Assembly: GCA_031276105.1 (NCBI GenBank)
Contig: JAISNS010000231.1
Span: 1-8,303, forward strand
From: Dysgonamonadaceae bacterium
GTDB taxonomy: Bacteria > Bacteroidota > Bacteroidia > Bacteroidales > Azobacteroidaceae
Direction: 5' to 3'
DNA: 8,303 nucleotides
The notes under the pieces were generated by a model. That model was not told the origin of the DNA, did not search any database, and saw nothing but the letters and a program-made list of their open reading frames with translations. A program made the translations under genes and the position numbers. This document shows, piece by piece, positions 7,604-8,303 of the stretch (its first letter is position 1; the number at the start of each line of letters is the position of its first letter).

Positions 7604-7627
7604 GATTATCACGGATAAAATCTTTTT
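7604..7627 (+). terminator. Weak terminator candidate after the AraC-family gene
   Basis: GATTATC (7604-7610) can pair with GATAAAATC (7614-7622) around a 3-base loop, with two bulged A residues, followed by TTTTT (7623-7627). It begins 24 bases after the stop codon. The stem is short and AT-rich, so termination efficiency is doubtful. Confidence 0.3.
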
Positions 7628-7662
7628 CAATGCCGGTCTCTTTTATTTTTTTCTAAAAATAG

Positions 7663-7694
7663 TTTGCATAATTTGATTTATTGAATTACATTTG
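7663..7694 (+). promoter_or_regulatory. Bacteroidota-type promoter of the right leader module
   Basis: TTTG (7663-7666), 20 bases, then TACATTTG (7687-7694), an exact -7 box. The predicted transcription start is near 7700, about 26 bases before the small ORF ATG at 7726. Boxes and spacing are the same as in the left copy, although the bases between them have diverged, which suggests that the promoter function has been kept. Confidence 0.75.
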
Positions 7695-7725
7695 CAGCGG
7701 TTTTTGTAAAACAACAACAAAGAAT

Positions 7726-7863
<138 letters not shown>

Positions 7864-7897
7864 AGCTAAAAGGTACAGAGAAAAGCGTACAAGCTAT

Positions 7898-7952
7898 AAG
7901 GTGCAAGGTGCAGGAGCGGCAAAGCCGCATACCCTGTACCTTGCACCTTTTT
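7898..7952 (+). terminator. Terminator-like hairpin in the leader of the right exported-protein gene
   Basis: A long stem: AAGGTGCAAGGT (7898-7909) pairs perfectly with 7938-7949 (12 bp), then 7910-7914 with 7933-7937 (one G-U), then GCGGC (7916-7920) with GCCGC (7924-7928) around AAA. Five T residues close it (7948-7952), the first two lying inside the stem. It starts 34 bases after the small ORF stop, matching the order seen in the left copy. It may equally be an ordinary palindromic repeat unit. Confidence 0.45.
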
Positions 7953-8049
7953 CCTGCCGTATTGTATCGACGACCGATCCGGACGAGCGTCTGGGGTTGC
8001 GACACCCCTATCATCCCGCGCGCCGTTGCCATCCCGCGCTTGACGCTGG

Positions 8050-8109
8050 ATCCCCTGAACAACGCACTGCATTTAATCAGGGGATTGCGGGTCAAGCCCG
8101 CAATGACAG
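8050..8109. repeat. Palindromic repeat unit related to the one inside the channel gene
   Basis: ATCCCCTGA (8050-8058) pairs with TCAGGGGAT (8077-8085) around an 18-base loop. Overlapping it, ATTGCGGG (8084-8091) pairs with CCCGCAAT (8097-8104). Positions 8082-8109 match the repeat in the TolC-family gene (near 1567-1594) at 26 of 28 bases. On the complement it reads AGLTRNPL, close to the IAGLARNSP insert of the channel protein. Confidence 0.8.
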
Positions 8110-8176
8110 AGGTTGGGAAAAGGGGTGCAAAGCGAGAAAACGAGAAACAAAGCGAGAAATAAACGGCGTCAGCCCT

Positions 8177-8200
8177 CCCCCTCCCTATGTGGGGAGGGGG
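8177..8200. repeat. C/G-rich palindrome
   Basis: CCCCCTCCC (8177-8185) pairs with GGGAGGGGG (8192-8200) around TATGTG; a run of six G follows at 8203-8208. It looks like a common class of intergenic repeat with a C-rich/G-rich stem. It lies 55 bases upstream of the right exported-protein start and could slow transcription or form G-rich structures, but it has no T tract. Confidence 0.65.
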
Positions 8201-8255
8201 CCGGGGGGAGAGGTGAAAACGAATTAAGTATTATAAATTATAAACAACAATTACA

Positions 8256-8303
8256 ATGAGAAAAAAAATTTTAGTATTATTATCAATTGCGCTCGTTTTG
8301 AGC
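8256..8303 (+). CDS. N-terminus of an exported protein (partial)
   Basis: The first 16 codons of a gene running off the right edge: MRKKILVLLSIALVLS. The basic start and unbroken hydrophobic core are a signal peptide or lipoprotein signal; the cleavage region is outside the window. The start region (AAACAACAATTACAATG) is A-rich, as in the other genes here. The gene mirrors the one at the complement of 1-96: each is the first gene downstream of one copy of the leader module. No family can be assigned from 16 residues. Confidence 0.7.
   Translation, partial: MRKKILVLLSIALVLS

Larger units (their letters stand above)
7864..8255. other. Mosaic of palindromic intergenic repeats before the right exported-protein gene
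   Basis: There is no convincing conserved gene here. The stretch is more GC-rich than the surrounding genes and is built from hairpins: 7898-7949, 8050-8085, 8084-8104 and 8177-8200. It also has a short direct repeat CATCCCGCGC (8012-8021 and 8030-8039) and a minor stem GGGGT/ACCCC near 7994-8008. Two + strand frames are open for long distances (to 8162 and 8227), which is common in GC-rich palindromic repeats and is not evidence of coding by itself. No TAnnTTTG box is seen just upstream of 8256, so the downstream gene may depend on the leader promoter at 7663-7694. Confidence 0.7.

Noticed and set aside
8191..8208. G-quadruplex upstream of the right exported-protein gene
   Set aside because: Only three separate G runs are present (4, 5 and 6 bases), and the first two can instead pair with the C-rich arm at 8177-8185.
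7864..8215. CRISPR-like array
   Set aside because: The hairpin units differ from one another and are not evenly spaced; there are no identical direct repeats with unique spacers and no cas genes.

Overview
The window looks like chromosomal DNA from a member of the Bacteroidota, probably of the order Bacteroidales. The DNA is AT-rich. Most genes have no Shine-Dalgarno sequence and start after A/T-rich leaders. The promoters I can find match the Bacteroidota pattern, a -7 box TAnnTTTG with, at three of the five, TTTG about 20 bases upstream (exact boxes at 376-383, 502-509, 6569-6576, 6652-6659 and 7687-7694). I cannot name the species.

The core (541-7580) is a drug or toxic-compound efflux locus. 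A leftward operon encodes a periplasmic adaptor lipoprotein (5498-6538), an RND inner-membrane pump (2398-5487) and a TolC-type outer-membrane channel (987-2396), with gaps of 10 and 1 bases. Together these would form a tripartite pump. A divergent AraC-family regulator (6681-7580) shares a 142-base control region with the operon. That region holds a 21-bp-spaced direct repeat and a palindrome over the regulator's own -7 box. A small predicted lipoprotein (541-921) converges on the channel gene, and the two share a bidirectional terminator (945-984). The channel gene carries an in-frame palindromic repeat (about 1530-1596); a near-identical unit lies in intergenic DNA at 8082-8109.

The most unusual part is a pair of diverged, inverted copies of one leader module, at 245-407 (pointing left) and 7663-7847 (pointing right). 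Each copy runs promoter, short A-rich 5' leader, small ORF, foldable RNA segment, then a (CA)n microsatellite read as Thr-His. Past each copy, between it and the next gene, is a terminator-like hairpin with a T run, then the start of a gene for an exported protein (complement of 1-96; 8256-8303). With the present repeat lengths (14 and 24 units) both small ORFs stop before the hairpin. A change of one CA unit in either direction would let translation run through the hairpin. In one phase the extended ORF stops only 13 or 28 bases before the exported-protein start codon. The two copies also share a covarying base pair. I infer a length-tunable (phase-variable) leader or attenuator; this is a hypothesis from sequence alone.

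The 441 bases between the left exported-protein gene and the lipoprotein gene (97-540) hold the left leader module, its terminator-like hairpin and the lipoprotein promoter; I see nothing else in 410-475. The 675 bases from 7581 to 8255 hold the right module followed by a mosaic of GC-rich palindromic intergenic repeats. I found no rRNA, tRNA, CRISPR array, transposase or integrase.
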